From NCBI GenBank assembly GCA_963792895.1, contig CAWBYA010000003.1:310001-374000 (forward strand): a stretch of DNA of 64,000 bases, read 5' to 3'. How positions within the stretch are numbered: the first letter of the stretch is position 1; every line of letters starts with the position of its first letter. Shown in pieces: positions 53,704 through 62,791 of this stretch. Source of the stretch: UBA6912 sp963792895. GTDB taxonomy: Bacteria > Actinomycetota > Acidimicrobiia > Spongiisociales > UBA5794. The notes under the pieces are model-generated. The model did no database searches. It was not told the origin of the DNA and saw only the letters and a program-made list of their open reading frames with translations. Position numbers and translations under genes: made by a program.

Positions 53704-53799
53704 TCAGAGGAGCGCAAACCACACGGCGGCGGCGGCGATGATGGCCAGCCCCGTCACGAGTGCTGCGAGAATGAGATACGCGCGTCTGCACGCCGTCAT
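53704..53799 (-). CDS. 31-residue single-helix membrane peptide
   Basis: A short frame MTACRRAYLILAALVTGLAI followed by IAAAAVWFALL, with a basic start and one long hydrophobic helix. It stops nine bases before the DAO-family gene. No clear ribosome site is present. The helix is convincing, but coding status is not. Confidence 0.35.
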   Translation of the reverse strand: MTACRRAYLILAALVTGLAIIAAAAVWFALL

Positions 53800-53977
53800 G
53801 GTACGCCCGCGCAGAAGGCGTCAGACGGTAGACGTCGGATCGCTCGGCTGGTGCCTCGCCTGCAGACATCTGGTGGTGAACACTTGGCTGTCGTCTGTCG
53901 TGAAGCTGAGCGATCCGTGAGCCAGTCGGGCCGTGTCCGCTAGGCTCCGGGCGCGACCGACCTCGCTGTGGAGAAGC

Positions 53978-55347
53978 ATGTACGACGTTGCCATCATCGG
54001 TGGCGGGCCGGGCGGATACGCCGCTGCCCTCTACGCACACAACTTCGGCCTCTCGGTGGCGCTCATCGAGAAGAACCGGGTGGGCGGCACCTGCCTCCTG
54101 CGCGGCTGCATCCCCGCCAAGGCATGGCTGCAGACGGCCGACGTGTACTCCACTGTGAAACGTGCCGCTGAGTTCGGCGTGGTCGCCGAGCCGCCTGGTC
54201 TCGACTGGACCGCAGCCCTCGAACGCAAGAACGGCATCGTCGAAGGACTCGTGCGAGGCCTCTCCGGTCTGCTGAAGACCCGCAACGTCGACGTCATCGA
54301 TGGTTTTGGCCGTTTCGGGACAGACGGCAGCGTGGAGGTTGCCGACGACTCCGGCGTGCGGCGCATCGAGGCGCGCAACGTCATCATCGCGACCGGCTCG
54401 GTCCCACGTTCGATCCCGGGCTATGACTTCGATGGGCATCGGATCGTCTCGAGCGACGAGGCACTCGACTGGTCAGACCGCCCGCAGCGAGTCGCCATCA
54501 TCGGAGGCGGCGTCATCGGGTGCGAGTTCGCCTCCCTACTTGCAGAGACGGGCTCTGAAGTTCATCTCTTCGAGGCGCTCGACCAACTGCTCCCAGGAAC
54601 CGATCCCGACGCCGTCAAGGTGCTGGCGCGGCACTTCCGCAAGCTCGGCATCAAGGCGACGACGGGCGTGACGGTCGGACCGCCGCAGATCCATGAGGGG
54701 GGCGTCGTCGTGCCCGGAGGGGAGACCTCGGTCGAGGTCGATGTCGTCCTCGTGGCCGTCGGCCGGGCACCCGTGACGGCGGACATCGGACTCGAGCATA
54801 CGGCGGTGCAACTTGATCGAGGGTATGTGCTTGCCGACAAGATCACCATGCAGACCCAGCAGCCGAACGTCTATGCGGTGGGCGACATCGTGGCGGGCAC
54901 GCCTCAACTGGCCCACGCCGGATTCGCCGAGGGTATCGCTGCGGTCACCCACATCGCCACCGGGGAAACGGCTCCCGTGGACTACAGGGCCATACCGCTC
55001 GTCGTCTACACCCATCCCGAGGTTGCGAGTGTCGGCCTGACCGAGGCTCAGGCCCGCGAGCAGGGCACGACGTCGAGGTGACGGAGCACGGCATGCGCGG
55101 TGTAGGCCGGGCGATCATCCAAGGCGATACCGGCGGCATGGTGAAGGTGGTTGCAGAACGCGGCGGGCGCATCCTCGGCGCAACCGTTGCCGGGCCCGCT
55201 GCGGGAGAGATGATTCACGAGTTGATGTACGTCGTGGCTTGGGAAGCGCTGCCCGCCGAGGCAGCAGCGTTCATCCACGCCCACCCCACCCTGTCGGAGG
55301 CGATCGGTGAGACGCTGCTCAGTGCCGCCGGTCGCCCACTGCACTGA
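53978..55347 (+). CDS. lpd: dihydrolipoamide dehydrogenase, E3 (frameshifted near the end)
   Basis: The flavoprotein that reoxidises lipoyl groups of 2-oxoacid dehydrogenase complexes. ATG 53978 starts YDVAIIGGGPGGYAAALYA; the redox disulfide is GGTCLLRGCIPAK, the NAD site RVAIIGGGVIGCEFASLL and the second FAD motif VYAVGDIVAGTPQLAH. A one-base loss near 55070 (REQG|HDVEVTEHG) shifts the frame. The rest (GDTGGMVKVVAERGG, interface HAHPTLSEAIGE) completes a product of about 456 residues. The E2 and lipoylation genes follow on the same strand. Confidence 0.92.
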
Positions 55348-55377
55348 GAACGAATTGACGAGAAGGAGTAGGGCCTC

Positions 55378-57156
55378 ATGGCAATCACGGTGACGATGCC
55401 CCAACTCGGTGAGACCGTCACCGAGGGAACCATCCTGTCCTGGGCCAAGCGGCCGGGCGACACCATCGCTGAGGACGAGGTGCTGCTCGAGATATCGACC
55501 GACAAGGTCGATACCGAGGTGCCCTCTCCGGCCGGTGGGGTGATCGTTGAGATCCTGGTAGCCGAGGGCGATACGGTCAGCGTCGGAACCCCTTTGGCCG
55601 TGATCGCAGAGCCAGGCGAGGAGGTTGCAGCGCCGCCGGCCGCCGAACCGGCTGCACCGGCCTCCGAACCAACTGCACCGGCCGCCGCACCCGCCGCCGA
55701 GCAGCCCGCTGCACCCACTCCGGAAACACCTCCGGCGGCGCCGAGCCCGGAGCCGGCCCCCGCCCCCGCAGCACCAGAACCGGCGCCCGCGCCTGTCGCG
55801 GCTACACCGGCAGCTCCCGCAGCGCCGGCCGCACCGGCTGCCCCGCCCGCTGAGTGGGCCGATGCGCCTGCTGCATCCACAACCCCCTTGCCGACCGAGG
55901 ACTCGCCGCGTCGCGGCGTGTTGTCACCCGTGGTGCGCAAACTCGCTGCCGAGCACGGCATCGATCTCGAGCGAGTCGAGGGTAGTGGCGACGGCGGCCG
56001 AATCACGCGGTCCGATGTCATGGCCTACATCGATGCGGGGGCGTCGATGGAGAAGGTGGAAGTCGAGCCCGTCTCGCCGCCTGCGGCGCAAGAGCCCCCT
56101 GCCGATGCACCCGCGCCCGCTGCCACACCGCCCGAGCCGCAGCCTGCTCCCGTCGCCGCAACCACACCGCCGCCTGCGGCCACACCCGCACCGGCTCCCG
56201 CTCCCGCTCCCGCTCCGGCGCCGGCTGCCCCAGTGGTTGCTGCGCCCGAGCCACCGACGCCTGCAGTGTCCGAAGCGCCAGCAACTCCGACCTCGCCACC
56301 CGCCGCTGCGCCCGCTCCCATGGCGCCGCCACCCGTTGCGGCTCCACCGGCTGCCGCTGCAACCGCGGCGCCGGCACCCGCACCAGCACCCCCTGCGCCC
56401 GCTGCGGCGCCGGCCCCCTCGATCCAGCTCCAACCTGGCGACGAGATGGTCGACATCGGACGCCTCCGGCGCCGTATCGCCGACAACATGGTTGCTTCCA
56501 AGCGGACGGCAGCTCATGTGTGGACCTCGGTTGAGGTGGACTACGACAACGTGGAACGCGTGCGGAACGCCCACAAGGCGGCCTTCAAGGAGGAGCACGG
56601 CTACTCGCTCACATATATGCCGTTCCTCGCACGGGCGACGATGGAGGCGCTCATGGCGTTTCCGGTCGTGAACAGCTCGTTCCACCTCGATGCCGGCAAA
56701 CAGGTATTCCACGGCCGGATCAATCTCGGCATCGCGGTCGACATGAACCAGGAGGGTCTGGTCGTGATGACGATCCGCGACGCCCAGGCGATGCGGCTCA
56801 AGGACCTCGCAGCGGCGATCAGGGCGGTGGCGGAAAAGGCACGGGCGGGCAAGCTCGAACCGGATGACGTCTCGGGAAGCACTTTCACCATCACCAACCC
56901 CGGACCCTACGGCTCGTTCATGAGCGCACCGATCATCAACGTGCCGAACGTCGGCATCTTGTCGACGGAGACGGTGACCAAGCGCGCCAAGGTGGTCACC
57001 CTTCCGGATGGCTCCGACACGATTGCGATCCGGCCCATCGGCTACCTCGGCCTGACGTGGGACCATCGGGTATTCGACGGATCGACCGCTGTGCTCTTCC
57101 TGAAGCGCATCGCACAGAACATCGAGACCTGGGACTGGTCACAGGAGCTGGCATGA
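55378..57156 (+). CDS. sucB: 2-oxoacid dehydrogenase E2, dihydrolipoyl succinyltransferase type
   Basis: A 592-residue E2 subunit. The lipoyl domain spans residues 1-76 with Lys43 in EISTDKVDTEV. A Pro/Ala linker (about 85-175) precedes the peripheral-subunit-binding domain (SPVVRKLAAEHGIDLERVEG, GGRITRSDVMAYI). A second long Pro/Ala linker (about 230-345) leads to the catalytic domain with HVWTSVEVDYDNVERV, FTITNPGPYGSFM and the catalytic DHRVFDGSTA. The single lipoyl domain and this linker style match the actinobacterial SucB type. It transfers succinyl (or another acyl) to CoA. A GAGAAGGAG ribosome site lies before ATG 55378, 30 bases after lpd. The extreme Pro/Ala coding also gives long false frames. 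Confidence 0.92.
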   Translation: MAITVTMPQLGETVTEGTILSWAKRPGDTIAEDEVLLEISTDKVDTEVPSPAGGVIVEILVAEGDTVSVGTPLAVIAEPGEEVAAPPAAEPAAPASEPTAPAAAPAAEQPAAPTPETPPAAPSPEPAPAPAAPEPAPAPVAATPAAPAAPAAPAAPPAEWADAPAASTTPLPTEDSPRRGVLSPVVRKLAAEHGIDLERVEGSGDGGRITRSDVMAYIDAGASMEKVEVEPVSPPAAQEPPADAPAPAATPPEPQPAPVAATTPPPAATPAPAPAPAPAPAPAAPVVAAPEPPTPAVSEAPATPTSPPAAAPAPMAPPPVAAPPAAAATAAPAPAPAPPAPAAAPAPSIQLQPGDEMVDIGRLRRRIADNMVASKRTAAHVWTSVEVDYDNVERVRNAHKAAFKEEHGYSLTYMPFLARATMEALMAFPVVNSSFHLDAGKQVFHGRINLGIAVDMNQEGLVVMTIRDAQAMRLKDLAAAIRAVAEKARAGKLEPDDVSGSTFTITNPGPYGSFMSAPIINVPNVGILSTETVTKRAKVVTLPDGSDTIAIRPIGYLGLTWDHRVFDGSTAVLFLKRIAQNIETWDWSQELA

Positions 57157-58817
57157 GCGCAGCGCCCGATCCGCGGCTCCTGCGCACCCGGTGGCTTGGT
57201 CGACTTGCGTACGACGAAGCGTGGGACCTCCAGCGTGCCTTTTGGGAAGGCAGGCGGGAGGGTCGCTCCGCCGATGACTACCTGCTGCTCGTCGAGCACC
57301 CTCACGTCTACACGGTTGGGCGCAACGGAGATGGCTCGAATCTGCTGGTGGAACCTGATCGGGTGGCTTCGCTCGGCGCCACGGTGCACCACGTCGACAG
57401 AGGCGGCGACATCACCTATCACGGACCCGGACAGCTCGTCGGCTACCCGATCTTCGAGGTGCCGAAGCTCCCCGGTGGCTACGACATGGTCGGCCATGTG
57501 CGTCGCCTCGAGCAGATGCTCATCGCGACGCTCGCCGACTTCGGCATCGCGGCGTGGGCCGAGTCGGGCTACACCGGCGTCTGGACGGCCCGCGGCAAGA
57601 TCGCTGCCATTGGAGTCCGAGTTGCTCGCGGCATCTCCATGCATGGTTTTGCCCTCAACGTCGACCCGGATCTTGCATACTTCGGGCATATCGTGCCCTG
57701 CGGAATCACGGGCCGGCCGGTCACATCGATGCGGGAGATCCTCGAGCGAGAGGTGACACTGGAAGATGTGATCGCGGCGCTCCTACCTCAGGTTCCACGC
57801 GCCTTCGGCCACGGTGCGGCGGAGACCCAGCTGGGAGCCTTCTCGCGAGGCGCCCGCCGCACCCCTTACGACGTCGACCAGATGGTTGCAGCAGGCGTGT
57901 TCTCGCCGGAGGCGCGCAACGAGGTGCCCATCGCCATTCGCGGCGTATTGGATGGCGAGCCGGAGCGGCCCGATTGGATGCGAGTGAAGGCGAACGTTCA
58001 CGCGGAGGGCTACGGCGATCTGAAGCACCTGATGCGAGACCTCGAGCTCAACACCGTTTGCGAAGAAGCGGGTTGCCCCAACATCTACGAGTGCTGGTCG
58101 CAAGGCACGGCGACGCTCATGCTGCTCGGCGACCGGTGCACCCGAGCCTGTGCCTTCTGTGACGTCACCACCGGCCGCCCCGGCGAGGTCGACATCGACG
58201 AGCCGCGCCGCGCCGCCGAGGCCATCGAGAAGATGGGTCTCCAGCATGCGGTGTTGACGTCGGTGAACCGCGACGACCTGGCCGACGGCGGCGCCGGGAT
58301 CTTCGCAGAGACGATCGAGCGGATTCGGGACCGGATGCCGGGCTGTGCCGTCGAGGTGCTCATCCCGGATTTCAAGGGCGATCGTGGAGCGCTCGGCACC
58401 GTCATGGCGGCTCGCCCGGAGGTCCTCAACCACAACACCGAGACCGTCCTGCGCCTGCAGCGCGACATCCGCACCGCCGCCAGCTACGGGCGCTCACTCA
58501 CGCTTCTTGCTCGCGCCAAGTGGCACGACCCGACACGCACGGTGAAGTCGGGGCTCATCGTCGGAATGGGTGAGCGCGAGGACGAGGTCCTCGGCGCCCT
58601 CGCCGACTTGCGAGCCGTCGGTGTCGACATCGTCACGATCGGCCAGTACCTGCGACCGACGCCGCGCCATCGTCGCGTGCACCGCTACGTGCACCCTGAC
58701 GAGTTCGCCCGCTACCGAGCGGAGGGCGAGCGGCTTGGGATGCCCCACGTGGAGGCCGGACCGCTGGTGCGTTCGTCGTATCACGCCCGCGACTCTCTGG
58801 CACACGCTGCCACGTGA
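57153..58817 (+). CDS. fused octanoyltransferase LipB and lipoyl synthase LipA
   Basis: A 554-residue continuous frame holding both lipoate-assembly enzymes. Residues 1 to about 225 are LipB: VEHPHVYTVGRNG, RGGDITYHGPGQLVGYPIFE, the Lys in RGKIAAIGVRV and the thioester Cys in HIVPCGITGRPVTSM. Residues from about 270 are LipA: auxiliary-cluster Cys in NTVCEEAGCPNIYECWSQG, the radical-SAM CTRACAFC, VLTSVNRDDLADGGA, NHNTETV and the terminal RSSYHA serine ligand. LipB places octanoate on apo-E2 and LipA inserts two sulfurs. The ATG overlaps the sucB stop (ATGA), so E2 and its modifying enzyme are co-translated. There is no frame break in the fusion region. Confidence 0.93.
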   Translation: MSAAPDPRLLRTRWLGRLAYDEAWDLQRAFWEGRREGRSADDYLLLVEHPHVYTVGRNGDGSNLLVEPDRVASLGATVHHVDRGGDITYHGPGQLVGYPIFEVPKLPGGYDMVGHVRRLEQMLIATLADFGIAAWAESGYTGVWTARGKIAAIGVRVARGISMHGFALNVDPDLAYFGHIVPCGITGRPVTSMREILEREVTLEDVIAALLPQVPRAFGHGAAETQLGAFSRGARRTPYDVDQMVAAGVFSPEARNEVPIAIRGVLDGEPERPDWMRVKANVHAEGYGDLKHLMRDLELNTVCEEAGCPNIYECWSQGTATLMLLGDRCTRACAFCDVTTGRPGEVDIDEPRRAAEAIEKMGLQHAVLTSVNRDDLADGGAGIFAETIERIRDRMPGCAVEVLIPDFKGDRGALGTVMAARPEVLNHNTETVLRLQRDIRTAASYGRSLTLLARAKWHDPTRTVKSGLIVGMGEREDEVLGALADLRAVGVDIVTIGQYLRPTPRHRRVHRYVHPDEFARYRAEGERLGMPHVEAGPLVRSSYHARDSLAHAAT

Positions 58818-59920
58818 CCTCGGCATATCCGATCTTCGATTACGGCGCCCGTGTCGATCGGCTGCGTCGTCTCCTCGACGACGCCGCGATCGATGTCCTG
58901 CTTGCTTCGATCGGCGCAGATCTCCCGTACCTGACCGGCTACGAGGCGATGCCGCTCGAGCGACTCACGATGGCGGTTGTTCCCAAAGACGGCGACGTCG
59001 TGCTCGTCGTCCCGGAATTGGAGGCGCCCCGCGTCATCGAGCAACCCGGCGTGTTCTCGGTGCGGCCGTGGGGCGAGACGGAGGACCCGGTTGCCATCGT
59101 GGCGAGCTTGGTGGGCCGCCGGACCCGTATCGCCATCTCAGACCAGACATGGTCGGTGTTCCTCCTTTCACTGCAGCGCACGCTTCCGCAGGCGTCGTTC
59201 ACGACGGCGCAGCCGCTGTCTGCTGCGTTGCGCATCCACAAAGAGCCGGGAGAAGTCGAGTTGCTGCGTCGTGCCGCCCATGCGGTCGACCGCGTCGCCG
59301 GACGTCTTGCCTCGGTTCGATTCTCGGGGCGATCGGAGCGATCGCTTTCCGATCAGGTCGCAGCGATGACGGTCGAAGAGGGCAGCGACGTCGCCACGTT
59401 CAAGATCGTGGCATCCGGCCCGAACGGAGCCTCGCCTCATCACGAGGCAACGGATCGCATCATCGAGCCGGGTGACGCGGTGGTCGTCGACTTCGGAGGG
59501 AGAGTTGGCGGCTACTGCTCGGACACCACCCGCACGTTCCACGTAGGCACTCCACACGCCGAGTACCGCGAGGTCTACGACGTCGTTCGGAGCGCCCAAC
59601 AGACAGGTTTCGATGCGGCACGGCCAGGGGCGGCGGCAGAGGCAGTTGACGCAGCGTCACGCCGTGTGATCGCCGATGCCGGCTACGGGGAGTACTTCAT
59701 CCATCGCCTCGGGCACGGGATCGGGCTCGAAGGCCACGAGGATCCCTACCTCGTGTCCGGCAACACCGAGACGCTCGAGCCCGGGATGGCATTCTCCGTT
59801 GAGCCCGGGATCTACCTCCCCGGCCGGTTTGGGGTACGGATCGAGGATATCGTGGTGTGCACCACAGATGGTCCCGAGCGGCTCAACGAGTCGAGCCGCG
59901 ATCTGGTCGTCGTCGAGTGA
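58814..59920 (+). CDS. M24-family aminopeptidase (Xaa-Pro peptidase type)
   Basis: A 368-residue creatinase/prolidase-like protein. The N-terminal domain begins RVDRLRRLLDDAAIDVLLAS and contains YLTGYEAMPLERL. The pita-bread domain has HEATDRIIEPGDAVVVDFGG and YCSDTTRTFHVG (two metal Asp), HRLGHGIGLEGHEDPY (His), FSVEPGIYLPGRFGVRIED (two Glu). All five metal ligands are in place. It removes N-terminal residues before proline or cleaves dipeptides. The start overlaps the lipoyl gene (GTGA), a common actinobacterial arrangement but without known functional link. Confidence 0.9.
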   Translation: MTSAYPIFDYGARVDRLRRLLDDAAIDVLLASIGADLPYLTGYEAMPLERLTMAVVPKDGDVVLVVPELEAPRVIEQPGVFSVRPWGETEDPVAIVASLVGRRTRIAISDQTWSVFLLSLQRTLPQASFTTAQPLSAALRIHKEPGEVELLRRAAHAVDRVAGRLASVRFSGRSERSLSDQVAAMTVEEGSDVATFKIVASGPNGASPHHEATDRIIEPGDAVVVDFGGRVGGYCSDTTRTFHVGTPHAEYREVYDVVRSAQQTGFDAARPGAAAEAVDAASRRVIADAGYGEYFIHRLGHGIGLEGHEDPYLVSGNTETLEPGMAFSVEPGIYLPGRFGVRIEDIVVCTTDGPERLNESSRDLVVVE

Positions 59921-60074
59921 AGCTCCGCTTCGCACTCGGTAGCGGTCGTTTCTCTCCGCTTCGAAGACAGGCCTTTGTGGGCGGCGAGCCGCCGCTCTGA
60001 AGTGTCTCCCCACCCAACTCCACCCGTGCGATCGGCGCCGGCTCAGATGGATGAGGCCGCAAGAGGCGCTATTA

Positions 60075-60080
60075 GCCTGA
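60075..60080 (+). promoter_or_regulatory. candidate -10 box TAGCCT before the transketolase gene
   Basis: A TANNNT hexamer about 28 bases before GTG 60108, followed by a GGAGGAG ribosome site at about 60095. No -35 is evident. It is offered as the likely promoter of the tkt operon. Confidence 0.3.
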
Positions 60081-60107
60081 GCCGCCCGTCGTCCCGGAGG
60101 AGCCATC

Positions 60108-62072
60108 GTGACCAACGACACCGCCCAGGTCGCTGCAGACGCCATTCGTGTGTTGTCCATGGACGCTGTCCAGCGTGCCAACTCGGGGCACCCTGGGATG
60201 CCGATGGGGATGGCCGATATCGCGGTCGCGTTGTGGGGAAGCTATCTCCGCGTCGACCCCGACGCCCCCGGCTGGCCGGATCGTGACCGGTTCGTCGTCT
60301 CCAACGGGCATGGCTCCATGCTGCTGTACTCCCTGCTTCACCTCAGCGGCTTCGACCTGTCGATGGACGACATCCGCAACTTCCGCCAGTGGGGATCGCC
60401 GACTGCGGGCCATCCGGAGTACGAGCTCCACCGCGGCATAGAGACGACCACGGGGCCGCTCGGCCAGGGTTTTGGCAACGGCGTCGGCATGGCGCTCGCC
60501 GAGGCGCACCTCCGCGCCAAGCTGGGTCCTGACCTCGTCGACCATTACACCTATGCCCTCGTCTCCGACGGCGACCTCATGGAGGGGATCGCATCAGAGG
60601 CAGCCTCGCTGGCCGGGCATTGGCGACTCGGCAAGCTCATCTACCTGTACGACGACAACCACATCACGCTCGAGGGCCCGACCTCTTGGACCTTCACCGA
60701 GGACGTACCTGCCCGGTTTGCGGCCTACGGCTGGCACACGCTCACCGTCGACGGGCACGACCGTTCCGCTGTTGCCGAGGCGATCGATGCGGCACAGGCA
60801 ACCGAGGATCAGCCGTCGCTGATCTCCTGCAAGACCCATATCGGGTTCGGGAGCCCCAACAAGCAGGATTCCGCCAAGGCGCACGGCTCGCCGCTCGGCG
60901 ACCCTGAGGTGGCACTCGTGCGCGAACGGCTCGGGTGGAGCCTGCCGCCGTTCGAGATCCCGACGGAGGTGTACGACTTCTTCCGTCGGGCGATGGCGCG
61001 GGGCCGCACCGCCCACCAGGCGTGGCAGGAGCGGTACGACTCCGCACTCGCCGGGGACGCCGCGCTCGCCACCGCATGGCAATCGCACTTCGAGCCGCAG
61101 TCTGTTGCGCTGGCCGCCCCGCCGTATGAGGCCGGCGCGAGCGTGGCGACGCGAGCGATGTCGGGAGCAGTGATCCAGGATCTGGCCGGTGTTCGGCCCG
61201 ACCTCCTCACCGGTGATGCAGACCTCGCGGGCTCGACGAAGTCGCTCATCGACGGCGAGGCGGATTTCTCCGCCGACGATCCGGTGGGGCGCAACGTCCG
61301 TTACGGGGTGAGGGAGCATGCGATGGGTGCCATCGTCAACGGCATCACGTTGCACGGCGGGCTGCGAGCGTTCGGCTCGACCTTCCTCACCTTCAGCGAC
61401 TACATGCGCGGCTCGGTCCGTCTCGGCGCTCTGATGGGGGTGCCGAGCATCTGGGTGTGGAGCCACGACTCGGTCTTCCTCGGCGAGGACGGGCCTACCC
61501 ACCAGCCGATCGAGCACATCGCCGCCCTGCGTGCGATTCCGAACCTCTGGGTGATCCGCCCCGGTGACCCCGGTGAGGTGGCAGGCGCATGGCAGCTGGC
61601 GATGAACCGGACCGACGGTCCCACCGCCCTCGTCTTGAGCCGGCAGGGAGTGCAGGTGCCGGCCTCCGTGACCGACCCGGAGCGGGTGGCGCGTGGAGGG
61701 TTCGTCATCCGAGATGGCGAAGACGCCGTACTCGTCGCCACGGGCAGTGAGCGGAGCCTTGCGGTCGGCGCAGCCGAGCTGCTCGCGGCGAAGGGCATTT
61801 CGCTGCGCGTCGTGTCGATGCCATGCGTCGAGGTGTTCAAGGCCCAGGAGGGCGCCTACCGGCGCGATGTCCTCGGCCACGGCCTTCCGCGTATCTCCCT
61901 CGAGGCGGGCAGCACGTTCGGGTGGGCAGAGATCGTGGGCAGTGGCGGTCTGCGTATCGGGATCGACCACTTCGGGGCATCGGCGCCGGCCGAGGTCATC
62001 GCCGAGCACTACGGGTTCACACCTGACGCAGTGGCAGCACGCATCGCAGACTGGCTGGGCAGCCGAAGCTGA
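60108..62072 (+). CDS. tkt: transketolase
   Basis: A 654-residue ThDP enzyme that moves two-carbon units between ketoses and aldoses in the pentose phosphate pathway. It has SGHPGMPMGMADIAVALW at the start, NGHGSMLLYSLLHL, TTGPLGQGFGNGVGMALAE, the ThDP motif SDGDLMEGIASEAASLAG to YDDNHITLEG, KTHIGFGSPNKQ and NVRYGVREHAMGAIVNG in the pyrimidine domain, with HDSVFLGEDGPTHQPIEH and ETAGS-like ISLEAGSTFGWAEIVG. The length is normal. GTG 60108 follows GGAGGAG. The next gene starts two bases after its stop. Confidence 0.96.
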   Translation: MTNDTAQVAADAIRVLSMDAVQRANSGHPGMPMGMADIAVALWGSYLRVDPDAPGWPDRDRFVVSNGHGSMLLYSLLHLSGFDLSMDDIRNFRQWGSPTAGHPEYELHRGIETTTGPLGQGFGNGVGMALAEAHLRAKLGPDLVDHYTYALVSDGDLMEGIASEAASLAGHWRLGKLIYLYDDNHITLEGPTSWTFTEDVPARFAAYGWHTLTVDGHDRSAVAEAIDAAQATEDQPSLISCKTHIGFGSPNKQDSAKAHGSPLGDPEVALVRERLGWSLPPFEIPTEVYDFFRRAMARGRTAHQAWQERYDSALAGDAALATAWQSHFEPQSVALAAPPYEAGASVATRAMSGAVIQDLAGVRPDLLTGDADLAGSTKSLIDGEADFSADDPVGRNVRYGVREHAMGAIVNGITLHGGLRAFGSTFLTFSDYMRGSVRLGALMGVPSIWVWSHDSVFLGEDGPTHQPIEHIAALRAIPNLWVIRPGDPGEVAGAWQLAMNRTDGPTALVLSRQGVQVPASVTDPERVARGGFVIRDGEDAVLVATGSERSLAVGAAELLAAKGISLRVVSMPCVEVFKAQEGAYRRDVLGHGLPRISLEAGSTFGWAEIVGSGGLRIGIDHFGASAPAEVIAEHYGFTPDAVAARIADWLGSRS

Positions 62073-62073
62073 T

Positions 62074-62742
62074 ATGGACCTGACCCCGGCACTCGTGCTC
62101 GCCATCTGGACGGCGGGAGTTGCGGGCGGCGCAGCTGCCGTCGCCTTCTGGAACGTCGTGGGCCCCGGGTACGTGTGGCTCGCGGCGGGCACCACGGCCG
62201 TCTTCGGCGGCTCCGTCGTCCTCGCCGGCGGCGGAGGCTGGGCCGTTGCGGGGGTCGTCGCATCGATCGGCGGCCTGGCAGCGGCCCGCACCCCTGTGAT
62301 TGCCGGCGCTTTACTTGCAGCGGCTGCCGTGAGCTTCGCACTGGCGGCCTGGACCGAGTCGCCGATTGGGCCGGTCGTGAGCGGGGCGCTGTTCGTCGGG
62401 GGCATCACGTCTGAGATGCTGCTCGGCCACTGGTACTTGGTCGATCCGCGTTTGCCCCGCTGGGCGCTCTACCGGCTGACGGCTGCCGGAGCCGTCGGTC
62501 TGTTGGTCGAAGTAGTCATCATCGGCGCCCGACTGGCATCGGATGGTCTTCAGGCGGATGCCGTGTTCGCCTGGGCCTACGCGGCGCTCGCCTTCATGAC
62601 GGGATTGCTCGTAGCCGGCGTGTGGTTCTCGCTGCGCGAACCACGCTACACGGGGGTCATGGCGGCGACTGGGCTCGCCTACCTCGCGGTGCTCACGTCG
62701 CTCGGTGTCCTGGTGGTCGGTCGCATGGTCGCGTACGCCTGA
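62074..62742 (+). CDS. seven-helix membrane protein, function unknown
   Basis: A 222-residue protein with about seven hydrophobic helices and almost no soluble loops; the one longer polar stretch is HWYLVDPRLPRWALYRLTAA after the fourth helix. A conserved-looking MLLGHWYLVDPRLP near the middle may be functionally important. I do not recognise a transporter family. ATG 62074 lies two bases after the transketolase stop, so it is co-translated, but no link to sugar metabolism is evident. Confidence 0.65.
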   Translation: MDLTPALVLAIWTAGVAGGAAAVAFWNVVGPGYVWLAAGTTAVFGGSVVLAGGGGWAVAGVVASIGGLAAARTPVIAGALLAAAAVSFALAAWTESPIGPVVSGALFVGGITSEMLLGHWYLVDPRLPRWALYRLTAAGAVGLLVEVVIIGARLASDGLQADAVFAWAYAALAFMTGLLVAGVWFSLREPRYTGVMAATGLAYLAVLTSLGVLVVGRMVAYA

Positions 62743-62791
62743 CACGTGCGCGGAGCGCGGTGCCGCCTCTGATGCGGTGCGCTGTGGCGTG

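Noticed and set aside
53800..53977. Possible tRNA in the gap before lpd
   Set aside because: No cloverleaf with anticodon arm and T-loop could be drawn; only scattered short inverted repeats.
55577..56671. Long overlapping frames in several registers
   Set aside because: They result from the Pro/Ala (CCG/GCN) linkers of the E2 gene, which are open in other frames.
59978..59995. GGCGGC-GA-GCCGCC hairpin as terminator of the M24 peptidase gene
   Set aside because: The loop is only two bases and no T-run follows; such palindromes are common in this GC-rich sequence.
60594..62408. 604-codon open frame on the minus strand
   Set aside because: Antisense to transketolase; Arg/His-rich and without recognisable motifs.
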